Source: Chersky-840 sp963794615 (GTDB taxonomy: Bacteria; Actinomycetota; Acidimicrobiia; Acidimicrobiales; UBA8190). Taken from it: 64,000 nt of DNA. Location of the stretch: contig CAWCEP010000006.1 of the NCBI GenBank assembly GCA_963794615.1, positions 248,001-312,000 of the forward strand, written 5' to 3'. A program made the position numbers and the translations under genes. Position 1 is the first letter of the stretch, and every line of letters starts with the position of its first letter. Under the pieces are notes generated by a model. It was not told where the DNA came from. It ran no database searches and was given only the letters and a program-made list of their open reading frames with translations. Shown here piece after piece: positions 37,519 to 48,096 of the stretch.

Positions 37519-39177
37519 TTAGCGCCTGCCGGGCTCGTCTCGCTTGAGGCTTGAGGCTTGTCGAGGGATTCGTGCCCCCGAAACCGTGACCGACGGCCCT
37601 CGGGCGGCCCCGGCCAAACTCGAGACCACGACGATCCCTCCCGTTGCCCCGGCGGGCACGGTGACTTTCACTGAGGTCGGTGCGGTCTTGGTGATATGGG
37701 CTGGCACTCCACCGATAGTCACGCCCGTGACCTCGGACAGGTTCACCCCTTTGATGGTGAGCGTCTTGCCCGGCTTGGGGGAGGTTGGGCTGTACTTGGT
37801 CACCGACGGTGTCTCGCCGCCGATGTGGAATCGGGGGTCCCCGACAGGCAACTCAAGCTGAACCACGACGTCGCCCGACACTTCGGCCACCGACTTGTAG
37901 CACGCAGCCACGAATCGCGACCCATGGCACTTCTTGAGGAGAACCGGCGTCGGTGGTGACGCCTCCACCGGCTGGTAGCAGACCTCCACCCCCTTCTTGG
38001 AAGGGAGCTGCCTGACGGTGTCGGTGACGAGCACATCCGTGCCACTGAGGTTCGTGTCGGTGAGAGTCGACACCGGGGCCAGGTAGTCGAAGTGCGGACA
38101 CGACAGGACTTGTGGGGCCACCGACAAGCTGATGGTGGCCGAGGCGCGCACCGCTTTCGCGCCGGTCACTGCCACGCTCTGCGAAGCAACGGTCACCGTC
38201 GCCGAGCACGCCGTCGTTCCCGGAGTGCAGGGAGCCACGACAGAGCCGGCGCCGTCGTAGGCACCGATGTCACAAGGGATATTGCGTGAGAATCCGCGCT
38301 GGTCGGTGCTGGGACAGAGCGAGGAGTCGCTCACGTGGTCGAGCGCCGGACTGGTCGGGCCGGGGACGAATGTCTCGGTTGGCCCACCGTTGTCCCCGAG
38401 CGGGCCAAGCTGCGGATCGGTGCTCGAGATGCTGGTGGCGGCCGAGAAGCCACAGCTGGAACCGTCTTCGAGGTTGTAGCCGCCGTCGGTGAGTGAGGTG
38501 GCGTTGCAGTTGACGAAGGAACTGTTGCTGATAATCGTGGCGGCGACCACGAAGGTAGCGGCATTCTCTTGAATCCCGTCCATGTTGCCGGTCACCGTGT
38601 CGGAGTAGACAAAGTTGGAAACTGATGACGTGGCGTCGATCCCTACAGTGTTACCGGTGATCGTAGAGTCCTGGACGAATAAGGCTCCGGTCCCGCTGGC
38701 AGAGATCGCCACGACGCTGTTGCTCACAGTGCTGTCGTACACCCCCACGTATCCGCCGCTATTCGCGATGACAGGGTCACCCGACGGATCGTTGATGGTC
38801 AGGTCGTAGAGACTCCAGCTGCCACCGCCGCTCGCAGCGAAAACAAAGTCCCCAGGGCTGTCGGGCTGGACGACGGTGGCAGGCGCCGGACCGGCAGTGG
38901 CGCCTCGCAGGAAGAGGCTCTCGTTCGTGGAAAGAACGTCGGTCGCCTGAAAAGTACCGGATCCCACCTGGATGGTGTCCTGATCCGCTGCTTGGCTCAC
39001 GGCGTAGTCGATCGTGGCGCAGGGTGCCGCAGGGTTTTGACAGTTGCCTATGTCATTTCCTCCGATCGCCACATAGAGGGTGTTCGAGGCCGCTGATGCG
39101 GCCTTGCTCCCATATTGGGCAACCGCGACAACCAACAAAATGACGACGAAGACGAAGCGCCCCCACCTTCTGATCAT
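37519..39177 (-). CDS. Secreted beta-helix protein with C-terminal IPT/TIG domain
   Basis: A 552-residue protein starting at ATG 39177 with GGGGAGGGG just upstream. A signal peptide (MIRRWGRFVFVVILLVVAVA, then QYGSKAASAAS) is followed by a right-handed beta-helix-like region rich in short repeats (LYVAIGGNDIGNCQNPAAPC, NSVVAISASGTGALFVQDS, ITGNTVGIDATSSVSNFVYS). The end holds an IPT/TIG Ig-like domain (VTKYSPTSPKPGKTLTIKGV, VTGVTIGGVPAHI). The open frame continues upstream but lacks features. It is probably a surface or extracellular binding protein; no catalytic site is seen. Confidence 0.75.
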   Translation of the reverse strand: MIRRWGRFVFVVILLVVAVAQYGSKAASAASNTLYVAIGGNDIGNCQNPAAPCATIDYAVSQAADQDTIQVGSGTFQATDVLSTNESLFLRGATAGPAPATVVQPDSPGDFVFAASGGGSWSLYDLTINDPSGDPVIANSGGYVGVYDSTVSNSVVAISASGTGALFVQDSTITGNTVGIDATSSVSNFVYSDTVTGNMDGIQENAATFVVAATIISNSSFVNCNATSLTDGGYNLEDGSSCGFSAATSISSTDPQLGPLGDNGGPTETFVPGPTSPALDHVSDSSLCPSTDQRGFSRNIPCDIGAYDGAGSVVAPCTPGTTACSATVTVASQSVAVTGAKAVRASATISLSVAPQVLSCPHFDYLAPVSTLTDTNLSGTDVLVTDTVRQLPSKKGVEVCYQPVEASPPTPVLLKKCHGSRFVAACYKSVAEVSGDVVVQLELPVGDPRFHIGGETPSVTKYSPTSPKPGKTLTIKGVNLSEVTGVTIGGVPAHITKTAPTSVKVTVPAGATGGIVVVSSLAGAARGPSVTVSGARIPRQASSLKRDEPGRR

Positions 39178-39535
39178 GACCCCTCCCCACCGTCCCGCTC
39201 GGCGAGCCTCGACTGCGGAGACTACGCTCTGGCAGAAGGGCCTGCACAAGACCATTGACCTGGAGCCCGAAGGCGCTCGGCGCCAACTGGTCTGGCGAGA
39301 CGGCGCTGAAGGGCGACCGGGGGTTGGCCCCCAGCCAGGAGTCACGCAGGCCCAAGGCGTCCAAAGGTCGGATCGCGCCAGTAGTCGACGAGGGTCTCGT
39401 GCACGCGAAGTCCCAGGCGAACCTGGCTGGTCATACTCGACTCCCCGAGACGGTCCTCGTGGCCCACGCCATGCCTTGCGGCTAGCCACACGAGAAGAGC
39501 TGTTCGGAAACCTGACCAGGGATGTCCGATGACTG
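39178..39535. other. Upstream region of the beta-helix gene
   Basis: About 360 bases with no supported gene. It holds the ribosome site of the 39177 gene and probably its promoter; the ORFs overlapping it are extensions or shadows. Confidence 0.3.
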
Positions 39536-39695
39536 CTTGTGTGTACAACAATGTGGGAAATCGAGACCAACAGCGTGGGAAATAGCCGCCCACAGGTACA
39601 GAGCCGGCCCAGGTCAGACCTGTTTTGTCGGCAGCCCACGGACGGACGGACAGACGAAACCGAACGAACAAACGATCGAACGAGCGCTCGCACAC
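39536..39695 (+). repeat. Dispersed repeat copy, decayed centre
   Basis: Contains ATGTGGGAAATCGAGACC, AGCGTGGGAAATAGCC, CTGTTTTGTCGGCAGCCCAC and several CGGA/CGAA units. The middle part (GAAACGTTGCGCT in other copies) is diverged. It ends at the stop of the cyclase-AAA gene. Confidence 0.6.
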
Positions 39696-39702
39696 ACAGG
39701 AG

Positions 39703-42700
39703 TCAACTCAAATTCGCCAGCTCGGCGAGTGCATACCGCTCGAGGCCAGCGTAGCCATGAGTCAGCGCAGCACGACGAGCGTCCTGGAGCAATGCACCAC
39801 CCCGATCTAGGACACCCGGCCCTCCTCGAGCGATCAGCATCCGTCCCCATTCAAGCTGCGTTCGCGCCAGGAAGAACTTCATCCGACCGCGGGTGGTGAG
39901 CTCGGTGGCCTCAATGAAGTGAGTTTCGGCGACGTCGTAGCGGCCGAGGACCGAGGCCAACCCGCCCAGAGCCAACGCGGCCGGGAAGAACCCGAGCGTG
40001 CCGATGAAGGGAACCTGCTCGTGATACGGGGCGAGAAGGTCGTAGAGCTTTCGAGCCGGCCCAGTGGCGCGCAACTCGATTGCCACCAGGGCATACGTGC
40101 TGACCCCCATCATCCAGATGAAATCGAGTGGTAGCGATTCGAACCCTTCGGGGGTATCCGCGTCGAGCAGGTCGAGCGCGGTGGCATCGTTCCCCGCTTC
40201 GAGATGCGCGGCAGCGAGGACTGGGCGGAACGCAGGTAGGCCGGGGTTCTCGGTAACGGCCTGGTCGATCAGTGACACGAGTTCGCCTAGGCGTCCCTGC
40301 TGATGACGGATATACATCAACTGAGATCCGTAAATGGCCAAGGCGTCGGGCTGGCCGGTGTCAGTGCCCATCTCGAAGGCGGCAGTGGCGAGCTGTTCAG
40401 CCCGTTCGGGGTCGCCAGCCATGATGGCGTCACCCGCCTCCTTGAACGCTGTCATCCACATCACCGTCGGCTGTCGCAGGCTGTCGCTCAGCGTCCGCAG
40501 ATCTTCCAGGCAGCGGGCGGCCAAATCGAAGTCTCCTGCCTGCATGGCATTGACCTGGTTGTTACTTCCTGCGTGGTAGCGGGCCTCAGGATCGCCCAGC
40601 ACCTCGGCTAATGCCGCCGCCTCTGTTGTGTCGGCGATGCGCTCGTGCAGAGCAGAGGGAATCTGGAGCGGGTTGTTGACCAGACACAGCACCCGGGCGA
40701 GTGTGGCTGCGTCTGGCATTCGTCTCGCCATGGCTTTGGCCTCGTCGGCCAGGGCTCGCCGTCGCTCGAGCGGTCCGAAGCTGAGCTCATTGCACAAGGT
40801 TGCGAGGGTCAAGGCCCGTTCTGGGGTGTCGTCGTCGTCCAGTGCGCTCAGAGCGGCCTCGAGCACGGCCACCTTGTCGATGTCGATGACCCCACTGGCA
40901 CTGAACCAGCCCCGATTGTTCGCCAGCGCGGCTTGAACCAACCGATCGGTTGCGCCGAGCTCACGGGCCCGCTGGGCAGCGTGGAGGAGAGTCCCTCGGA
41001 AGGCTGATACCCCGGCCTGACGCTGGGCCTGGCCTAGCCCGAGGCGCAGATCACACCCCAAGAGCGGCTCGATGTCCGGGGCCAGCTCGACGAGCTGAAG
41101 CGCCTGGGAGAAGTAACGCACGGCGTCATCGGGGGCGAGCGCCGCCAGTGCAGCCTCGCCCGCCTGGCGGGCGTAGCTGATCGCTTTGGCGGTGTTGACA
41201 GGTTGGGTTGCACTGAACCAGTGATAGGCGAGTTCGCCCACTCGAGGACCGGGGCGGTCCCCGACGATGGTCTCGATGGCCTCAGCCACCTGCCGATGGG
41301 CCCGTGCCAAACGGGTCGAGCCCAAGTCCTGGTACAGGGTGTGCTGAATGAGAGCGTGGGCGAAGCAGTAACGGCCAGGGGCGCTCGGAACCTCTCGCAC
41401 CGAGCGCGACGGCGATAGCGGCGTCGAGGAGGTCAAGGAGCTCATCCTCACTCCGTTCGGTCACACGTGCGAGCAGGTCCAGGTCGAACTCCCGGCCGAT
41501 CACGGCGGCGAGCGGCAGAACGCGGCTGACGCCCTCGCCCAGACGGGCCACCCGGGAGCCGATCACCAGGCGCACGCTGTCAGGCATCGCCATCGCTTCG
41601 AGGTCAGCGGCGGCGACCCACCGGCCGGCGTCGTCCTGATAGATGGCACCGGTCTCCGCAAGATGACGAAGGACTTCACCGACAAAGAACGGGTTGCCGT
41701 CGGTCTCGCGATACAACGCATGGGCCAGTTCCACCCCGTCGGTGTCGAGGTCGTGACCGGCAGTCGCCTCCATGAGGGCGAGCACCCCCGTGTCATCGAG
41801 GCCGGAGAGCGCGATGCGGCTCACGCCGGATTCACGGCGTAATGCGGCCAGGGTCTCGGTCAATGGGTGGGGGCTCGAAAGCTCCGAGTGGCGATATGTA
41901 CCCACGATGAGCAGACGCAGAGGTGTCGTGTTCGCCACTACGTGTCGCAGTAGCTGGAGGCTGGGCTTGTCGGCCCACTGGAGGTCGTCCAACACGAGAA
42001 CGACTGGGTTGTCCTCACACACGTGCCCGAGCAGCCCGACCACCGCGTTCAAAAGGAGATAACGCTCGGTTTCGGGGTCGGCGCTCCGGGGCGCGGGCAG
42101 TTCCCCCAGCCGTTGTTGGAGAACGGGGGCAATCTTGGCCAGCTCCGGACCGAGGGATTGCACATGTGAACGCAAGGCTTCTTCAGGTGCGTGGGTGACA
42201 TAATGGGAGACGGCCTCAACGAACGGCCCGTAGGGCACACCCAGCTCCTCATCGCATCGGCCGAGCAGCACAATTGCACCTGCCTCGAACGCAGCGCGCG
42301 CCGCCTGCGTGGCAAGAGTGGTCTTGCCGATGCCGGCTTCACCGGAGATCAGGATGATCTCGCGTCCCTCACCCGTTGCCACCCGTTTGAAGGCGTCGGT
42401 CAGCAAGACGGTCTCGGTGTCGCGTCCGATTACCCCGATTGTCGGTCCGATGCCGAGACGCGACGGCGCCGGCATCGCGCCTGCGGCCCATTCGACATTT
42501 CCGATCCGATCCCAGCCGATCTCGAGCGTCTCGATGGGCTCGGGCAGGCCCTTCAGCTCGATTTCTCCCAGCCGGGAAAAGGCGTGCGGGCTGCGTCTTC
42601 CAGCCGTTGCACGCACCAGATCGGAGGCCAGGATCTGGCCTCCCTCAGCCTGCGCGCACAGGCGAGCCGCCTCGATTACCGGGTCTCCGAAGTAGTCGTT

Positions 42701-43018
42701 TGTATCCCTCAGCACCTCCCCTGCGCTCAGCCCGATACGAAGCCGCAAAGGGTGCGGCGCGCTGGCGTTGTCCCGGTCTACGGCCTGTTGCATGGCCACA
42801 GCGCATGACAAGGCGGATGAAGCTACGGGAAATACGACCATGACCCCGTCACCCAAGTTCTTCACCTCGGTCCCGCCCGACGCGGCAATGGCCTGACGAA
42901 GCAGCGAGAAGTGCTTCCGGCGCAGTTCGCCCCCAGCCTCCAGAGTGAGCGCAGAGGCGAGTTCAGTCGAACCGACTAAGTCGGTGAAGAGCACAGTGAC
43001 GTGCTCAGCAGAAGCCAC
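39703..43018 (-). pseudogene. Adenylate/guanylate cyclase-AAA-TPR regulator, one frameshift
   Basis: Start GTG 43018, with AAGGGAGGGA just upstream. Domain order: class III nucleotide cyclase (HVTVLFTDLVGSTELA, KNLGDGVMVVFP, RIGLSAGEVL), AAA/NACHT-like ATPase (LISGEAGIGKTTLAT Walker A; VVLVLDDLQWADKP Walker B-like), winged region, then a long TPR-like helical C-terminus (from FAHALIQHTLYQDL to YALAELANLS). An extra base near 41,405 breaks the frame between the ATPase and TPR parts; removing it gives a continuous protein of about 1,100 residues, typical for this actinobacterial family. It may sense signals and act as a transcriptional or signalling regulator. The single indel could be a sequence error. 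Confidence 0.7.
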
Positions 43019-43270
43019 GGTCCCTCCCTTCTCCGGGCTTGGCGAAAGAGTATGCGAGACCAGGGAGTTCGTCGTCCGGGGGGTTGTGGACAAACCACAA
43101 CGAGGCCAGCGGGCGTTCGAGGTGTTCTGAGAGACGAGGGTCGTCCCGTCTTGCCCGAAATTGGGGTGGTCGATCCACCTGAAATCCAGTTCTGGTCCAC
43201 TACTTCCCAGGAGGTGGAGGGACTGACGACCACCAAGCCTCAGGGATGTTTACCACTACCCGTTGACATC
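43019..43270. other. Intergenic upstream of the cyclase-AAA gene
   Basis: About 250 bases between the regulator's start and a dispersed repeat copy. No gene seen; presumably holds the regulator's promoter. Confidence 0.3.
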
Positions 43271-43390
43271 GTGCGGGTGCCGAAAGTCCCATCCAGGGAC
43301 CCCTGACCTGGGAGTTCTCAATGTGATTGCGTCTACAATTGGGTGGGAAATCGAGAGCCGTAACGTGGGAAATGGCCAATACCGGTCACG
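43271..43390 (+). repeat. Dispersed repeat copy, no microsatellite
   Basis: IS-type end GTGCGGGTGCCGAAAGTCCC, then GAGTTCTCAATGTGATTGCG, GTGGGAAATCGAGAGCC and AACGTGGGAAATGGCC. The copy stops before the part that carries the GCCCAC(CGGA)n tract. Confidence 0.6.
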
Positions 43391-43456
43391 GTGGCTCCGA
43401 GCGCCCCAGCCACCGGACGCACTTCCAGCCACGCACCCACGCCCGGAGCTACTGCG

Positions 43457-44080
43457 TCAGGTGTCTATGAGCCCCATCGTGTTGTGGACTGAGACATCGA
43501 TGCCCTTGGCCCACGGATCGAAGCGGCGCACGCACTGAGCAAGGTAAACGGCCAGCCCGTCTGCGTCCCGTTCGGTGATGCGCTCGTCGACCCACAGCTC
43601 CACCAGCAGTGCTCCATGACGTCGCCTCACCTCCACGTCTACCGCCGTCTTGTCCAACTCGTGCCGACGTAACCACTCGCGGACCGTGCGCCGCGCCTCG
43701 GCAGTGTGGTCGGGAAGGATCGCGGCGTTCACCTCGTTGATCACTTCGAGCGCCTGATGAGCGGGGGCCTCAGCAGCAGCCCAGCGCTCCAGGGGATCGT
43801 CAGGTCGGTCGAAGAGGATCAGCGGGATGTGGCGCCGTATGGCACACACCTCGCCATCACCGAGGCGATCAAGTCTGAGTACGGGACCGACACCCACGGC
43901 CACGTCTACCGGTTGCGCATCGAGTGGGCACTCAATCCCGCGCAAAGCGGCGCATGAGACGTCGTTCGCCTCGTGGCTGCTGCGACAACTGTGCACCACG
44001 TGGCCGTGGGCCTGAAGTCTCTGGACCAGGGTGGTGGCCTCCCCGGAAGCCGTGCTAGCCATAAAGATGTCCATCGCCAC
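43457..44080 (-). CDS. Hypothetical protein (207 aa)
   Basis: The N-terminal half looks like a receiver-like or Rossmann-like alpha/beta fold (MDIFMASTASGEATTLVQRL, HVVHSCRSSH, PLILFDRPDD) without a clear phosphoacceptor pattern. The C-terminal half (about 130-200) alternates strand and helix: TAVDVEVRRRHGALLVELWV, DERITERDADGLAVYLAQCV. The start is ATG 44080 or 44074; GGAG lies 5 bases before 44074. It is divergent from the acyl-CoA dehydrogenase, with about 195 bases between. Function unknown. Confidence 0.6.
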   Translation of the reverse strand: MAMDIFMASTASGEATTLVQRLQAHGHVVHSCRSSHEANDVSCAALRGIECPLDAQPVDVAVGVGPVLRLDRLGDGEVCAIRRHIPLILFDRPDDPLERWAAAEAPAHQALEVINEVNAAILPDHTAEARRTVREWLRRHELDKTAVDVEVRRRHGALLVELWVDERITERDADGLAVYLAQCVRRFDPWAKGIDVSVHNTMGLIDT

Positions 44081-44275
44081 TCCTCCCCGACGCGAGACGC
44101 CAACCCCTTCTTCTCAGCGTGGGCTCTCGGGGGAAGTTGCGACAGGGCCAAAGGACCCGTCTTGTAAGAAGCGGAAAGAGATGAGGGCAGGCCCGCCGGG
44201 TGACACCGCCTGGTTGACGCCAAGGGGGGAGAGTTGGCATTGGCGTAGTGTTCGCGCAAAGAAAGGTTTTCCACC

Positions 44276-45529
44276 ATGGCGATGAACGTGAAGCCCATCC
44301 GCACGCTCGATGATCGGATCAATGACATCCGCATGCGGACTGCCGAGATCGTCAACGACGCAATCCTTCCCAACGAGGCGACGCTGTGGAACCTGCACCG
44401 CGAGGGTGACATCCCTCAGCACGAGCGTCGCGAGGCGCTCCAACTCAGGGAGGAGATCAAACAGCGGGTGTGGGAGGCCGGACTGTGGGCTCCACACCTC
44501 CCGCGAGAGTACGGCGGGATGGGCCTCGACTTCCTGGCCCACGCCTACATGAACGAGGTACTCGCCTACGCCATCGGAGCTGCGTCCCTGTTCGGCGTGG
44601 TGGCACCGAACTCGGGCAACCAGACGATCCTCGTGAAGTACGGGACCGACGAGCAGAAACAGAAGTGGCTGCTCCCCCTGATCGACGGGTCGATGGAGTC
44701 GGGCTTCTCGATGACAGAACCCCATAACCCCGGCTCTGACCCCCGATCGCTCGACACCAGCGCGGTGCTCGAGGGCGACCAGTGGGTCATCAACGGCCAC
44801 AAATGGTTCACATCCAACGGCATCGCCGCCGACTTTTTCATCGTCATGTGCCGGGTCAGCGAGTCCGGTGTGGAGCACGACACTGGCCAGATGGTCCAGA
44901 TCATCGTCCCTGCGAATGCCAAAGGCGTCAACATCGTTCGGGGCATCGGGATCTGGGGGCGCAACACCTCCGATCACTGCGAAGTGATCTACGACAACGT
45001 CCGGGTCCCCGCTGACAATGCCCTGGGCCACGTGGGACAGGGTCACCAGGCCGCGCAGGATCGTCTCGGAGCAGGCCGAATCTTTCACTGCATGAACTCC
45101 GTCGGTCAGATGTGGCGGGCCTTCGACCTCATGGTCGAGCGTGCCTGCGAACGCAAGGTCCACGGCGGGCTCCTCAAAGACAAGCAGTTCATTCAGGGTT
45201 TCATCGCCGACAGCTATGTCGATATCCAGGCGGCTCGCCTCATGACGATCCACACCGCCGAGAAGATCGATCAGGATGACGGGTCGGCTCGTACCGATAT
45301 TTCGGCCATCAAAGTCTTCGTTCCCGCCGCCTACAGCCGGGTGGCTGATCGCGCCATCCAGGTGTGGGGCGCAGCCGGCGTGTCCAACGACCTGCCACTG
45401 GCGGCGATGTACATGGGAGCGCGCACCTTGCGACTCGCCGATGGTCCCGACGAGGTCCACAAGATCCTCATCGCAAAGAACGTCGTGCATCGTTACGAAA
45501 CCGGGGAGAGCTGGGACTTTGGAAACTGA
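44276..45529 (+). CDS. Acyl-CoA dehydrogenase family protein
   Basis: A 417-residue flavoprotein of the acyl-CoA dehydrogenase fold. The family blocks are clear: LPREYGGMGLDFLAHAYMNE (near 76-95), MESGFSMTEPHNPGSD (near 141-156), HKWFTSNG, NVRVPADNALG, and a C-terminal GPDEVHKILIAKN, as in the ACAD10/11-like group. It would introduce a trans-2 double bond into an acyl-CoA with transfer of electrons to ETF. GAAAGG lies about 10 bases before the ATG. Located among lipid genes; chain length preference cannot be told. Confidence 0.9.
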   Translation: MAMNVKPIRTLDDRINDIRMRTAEIVNDAILPNEATLWNLHREGDIPQHERREALQLREEIKQRVWEAGLWAPHLPREYGGMGLDFLAHAYMNEVLAYAIGAASLFGVVAPNSGNQTILVKYGTDEQKQKWLLPLIDGSMESGFSMTEPHNPGSDPRSLDTSAVLEGDQWVINGHKWFTSNGIAADFFIVMCRVSESGVEHDTGQMVQIIVPANAKGVNIVRGIGIWGRNTSDHCEVIYDNVRVPADNALGHVGQGHQAAQDRLGAGRIFHCMNSVGQMWRAFDLMVERACERKVHGGLLKDKQFIQGFIADSYVDIQAARLMTIHTAEKIDQDDGSARTDISAIKVFVPAAYSRVADRAIQVWGAAGVSNDLPLAAMYMGARTLRLADGPDEVHKILIAKNVVHRYETGESWDFGN

Positions 45530-45783
45530 CCCACAGCCCTGCAGCCCAGCCCAAGACCGAGCCCAAGATTCAGTCGCCAAAGACGAGCACCACCAGAGTG
45601 AGTCATACGGCTTTGGCCGACGGGGATCGACGAGTCTGCGAGATAGAGCTCGGGTCGAATCGAGAGTACGCCTGCGGGCAGTCGCACAGAACGAGGCATT
45701 GCGAGCGGTTGGAAGACGCCGGGTGCGATCGATGCGAAACCGAGCTGGGTTGCCCGGACGGACGGTCAGGGCTCGATGACCGC

Positions 45784-46653
45784 CTATCCCAGGATCGGAA
45801 AGCGGCGCTCCTCCGCCAGTCGGTCGAGCGTCGTCTGCATAGTGGTGGTGAGCTCCCGGTAGCAGTTGCGGACGATGGCTTCGTCCTCGGCCGCCTCGGG
45901 ACCATACTTCGACGACCAGTCGATCGGTTCGCCCAGTTCCACGGTGATCTTGGCCGGAAGGGGCCACGTCGGAATTCCTCCCGGAACGACACCAAAGGGC
46001 GGTCCCAGGACGAGAGGCCAGACCTTGAGGCGGAATCGCCGATCGAACCCGAGACGCTTCGCCACCCACTCACCTCTCGCCAGGACGATCACCGTCTCGT
46101 GCGCGCCCACGGAGACTGCGGGCACCACCGGAACTTGTGTTCGAAGCGCCAGCCGAACGAAGCCGATGCGATCTCCGAACGTGATGCGGTTCCGCTCCCG
46201 CCAGGGGCGGAAGACTTCGTAGTCGCCACCCGGGTAGTCGATGAGTATCCCCCCGCTCCGAAGAATCGCCTCCGCTTCTTTGCGTCCGGCCTCGACCGCA
46301 CCAGCTCGTTCCATGACCGGACCCACACCTGGAAGCCCCAGGAAAAAGGAGTGGAAGAGTGCGTAGACACGCTCGTCTTCGCCCCGTCGCTTCCACCATG
46401 CGGTCAACAAGACAGGGAGGTCCGGTGGGATCTGCCCACCCGAGTGGTTGCCCACGACGAGGAAGGGACCCTGTGGTGGCAACCGCTCGAAACCCCTCAC
46501 CTCGGCTCGGAAGTAGGACGCGAAGAGTTCGAGGACTGGTCGAACGGAACGAAGGAACGCCGGGTCACGGGCAGACCCGACGTCACTACTGCTGGTAGGG
46601 CCCTTGACCACTACGCGTAATCCCTGCACCGCGTCCGGAGTCCTTGCCGGCAC
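45784..46653 (-). CDS. Lysophospholipid acyltransferase (LPLAT/PlsC-like)
   Basis: A 289-residue acyltransferase. The catalytic His-x4-Asp-like motif is present as NHSGGQIPPD, a spaced variant seen in DGAT2-like and actinobacterial LPLAT proteins. Further blocks: AGAVEAGRKEAEAILRSGG, IDYPGGDYEVFRPW and VPVVPAVSVGAHE. It transfers acyl groups to glycerol phosphates or related acceptors at the membrane. Its stop faces the acyl-CoA dehydrogenase end, and it lies just downstream of the second WS/DGAT gene in the same direction, so both may be co-transcribed (gap about 30 bases). Confidence 0.85.
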   Translation of the reverse strand: MPARTPDAVQGLRVVVKGPTSSSDVGSARDPAFLRSVRPVLELFASYFRAEVRGFERLPPQGPFLVVGNHSGGQIPPDLPVLLTAWWKRRGEDERVYALFHSFFLGLPGVGPVMERAGAVEAGRKEAEAILRSGGILIDYPGGDYEVFRPWRERNRITFGDRIGFVRLALRTQVPVVPAVSVGAHETVIVLARGEWVAKRLGFDRRFRLKVWPLVLGPPFGVVPGGIPTWPLPAKITVELGEPIDWSSKYGPEAAEDEAIVRNCYRELTTTMQTTLDRLAEERRFPILG

Positions 46654-46683
46654 GAGGACGCGGCGAGCATCGACAAGCCGGGG

Positions 46684-48093
46684 TCAATCATCCAGCCGTA
46701 CTGACGCGGCGGCCAGGTCTGAGGCGCGTTTGAGGTCGGCCAGAGCGCTATGGAGCGCGGTGGCGATCACCCAAGGATCGGGGACGCTGGTAGGAGTGCC
46801 AAGCACGGAGACGTGCAACGCGTCGTTGTAGCTCCAGGCCGTGATGTTGAGGCCAATGCCTTCGAGGATGGGCCCCACCGAGTAGATAGCCTCGAGCATT
46901 GCCTGTCCGACGTGCAACCGCTGGCGTGGCCCCGGCACATTCGAGAGCACTAGGTTGACCGGCGGCCGCATGTGGTTTGCGAGTCGGGTTCGACCCCACG
47001 TCCGCACAACCAAGGCGTACAGCTGCGGCGGAACGACGTCGGCTCGCCTTTCCAGGAGGTCGTTTCCGAGGAGAGCGCGTTCGTCTTTGGACGCGGCGGA
47101 TACGTCATGGATATGACGGAGACGCTCGAGGGGGTCGGCGATGTCAGTTCCGATCGAGACGTACAGGTTGTCGACGTGGTTACCGCCAAGTCGGGTGACA
47201 CTGGGATCGGTCGAGACCGGGACACTCGCCACCAGCGGGCGGTCAGGTAATGCACCCAGATCGGCCAGGTAGGTGCGCAGAGCACCGGCGCACATGGCCA
47301 GGTAGACGTCGTTGATCGTCGCACCGCGTGCTCGGCGCACTGCCTTGAGGTCCTCGAACGGCAGGGTCGTCATGGCGAAGGTCCGCTCCGGGGTGAGCGA
47401 CACGTTGAACACCGTCTTCGGAGTGTCAAACGGCATGGGTGGCTTGATCGGTGAGGCCCGCCGTAGGGCTTCGGACTCGCGCAACCCCCGGACCGACCGC
47501 GTCGCCAGGCGAGGCAGCTGCCGTAGGCGTGTTCGGTGGCCGCGTGCGGCGATGGCCAGGAGCTGGGAACGGGTGGGGATGATCTCGGGGTGCCACTCGT
47601 CGACTTGAGAGCCAGCTCGGTGAGCGCTCAGCGCGTTCAGCAACAGTGCGACCGTGGCGGCTCCGTCGGCCACGGCATGGTGCACCTTCGCCACGACAGC
47701 GAGGCGAAGGTCAGCCAGTCCCTCGACCACGACGATCTCCCACAGTGGACGATCCCGGGGCAATGGCCGGCCCGCCACGTCGGCCACCACCGCAGCAAGC
47801 GCGTGGTCATCCCCCGGTTCGGCGGCCGGTCGACGGGTGATATGGCGCGTGAGGTCGAAGTCCGGGTCTTCGACCCACACGGGGTGTCCGAGCCCCCAAG
47901 GGACCGGCACCGCCCGTCGACGGAACGGTGGGAGCCTGTTGAGTCGGTGCCCGAACAAGGCAATGATCTCGTCGTACGAATACCCACCGGGGACGTCCGA
48001 CATATCGAACACTGCCACCTTCAGGGTGTGCATGTGGGTCGAGGCGGTCTCCGAGTAGAGGAATTTGGCGTCGAGGCCGACCATCACTTCCAC
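46684..48093 (-). CDS. Second WS/DGAT family acyltransferase
   Basis: A 469-residue WS/DGAT with HHAVADG (138-144) as the HHxxxDG site. Other blocks: VGLDAKFLYSETASTHMHTL at the start, PLPRDRPLWEIVVVEGLADL (110-129), ATINDVYLAMCAGALRTYLA and NVPGPRQRLHVGQAMLEAIY. It would make wax esters or triacylglycerol. It lies between an alpha/beta hydrolase (gap 3 bases upstream) and an LPLAT, all on the minus strand, a likely operon for neutral-lipid assembly or turnover. Confidence 0.92.
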   Translation of the reverse strand: MEVMVGLDAKFLYSETASTHMHTLKVAVFDMSDVPGGYSYDEIIALFGHRLNRLPPFRRRAVPVPWGLGHPVWVEDPDFDLTRHITRRPAAEPGDDHALAAVVADVAGRPLPRDRPLWEIVVVEGLADLRLAVVAKVHHAVADGAATVALLLNALSAHRAGSQVDEWHPEIIPTRSQLLAIAARGHRTRLRQLPRLATRSVRGLRESEALRRASPIKPPMPFDTPKTVFNVSLTPERTFAMTTLPFEDLKAVRRARGATINDVYLAMCAGALRTYLADLGALPDRPLVASVPVSTDPSVTRLGGNHVDNLYVSIGTDIADPLERLRHIHDVSAASKDERALLGNDLLERRADVVPPQLYALVVRTWGRTRLANHMRPPVNLVLSNVPGPRQRLHVGQAMLEAIYSVGPILEGIGLNITAWSYNDALHVSVLGTPTSVPDPWVIATALHSALADLKRASDLAAASVRLDD

Positions 48094-48096
48094 CGC

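Noticed and set aside
46980..47010. tRNA T-loop-like GGGTTCGACCCC
   Set aside because: It lies inside the WS/DGAT coding sequence and no other tRNA arms can be formed around it.
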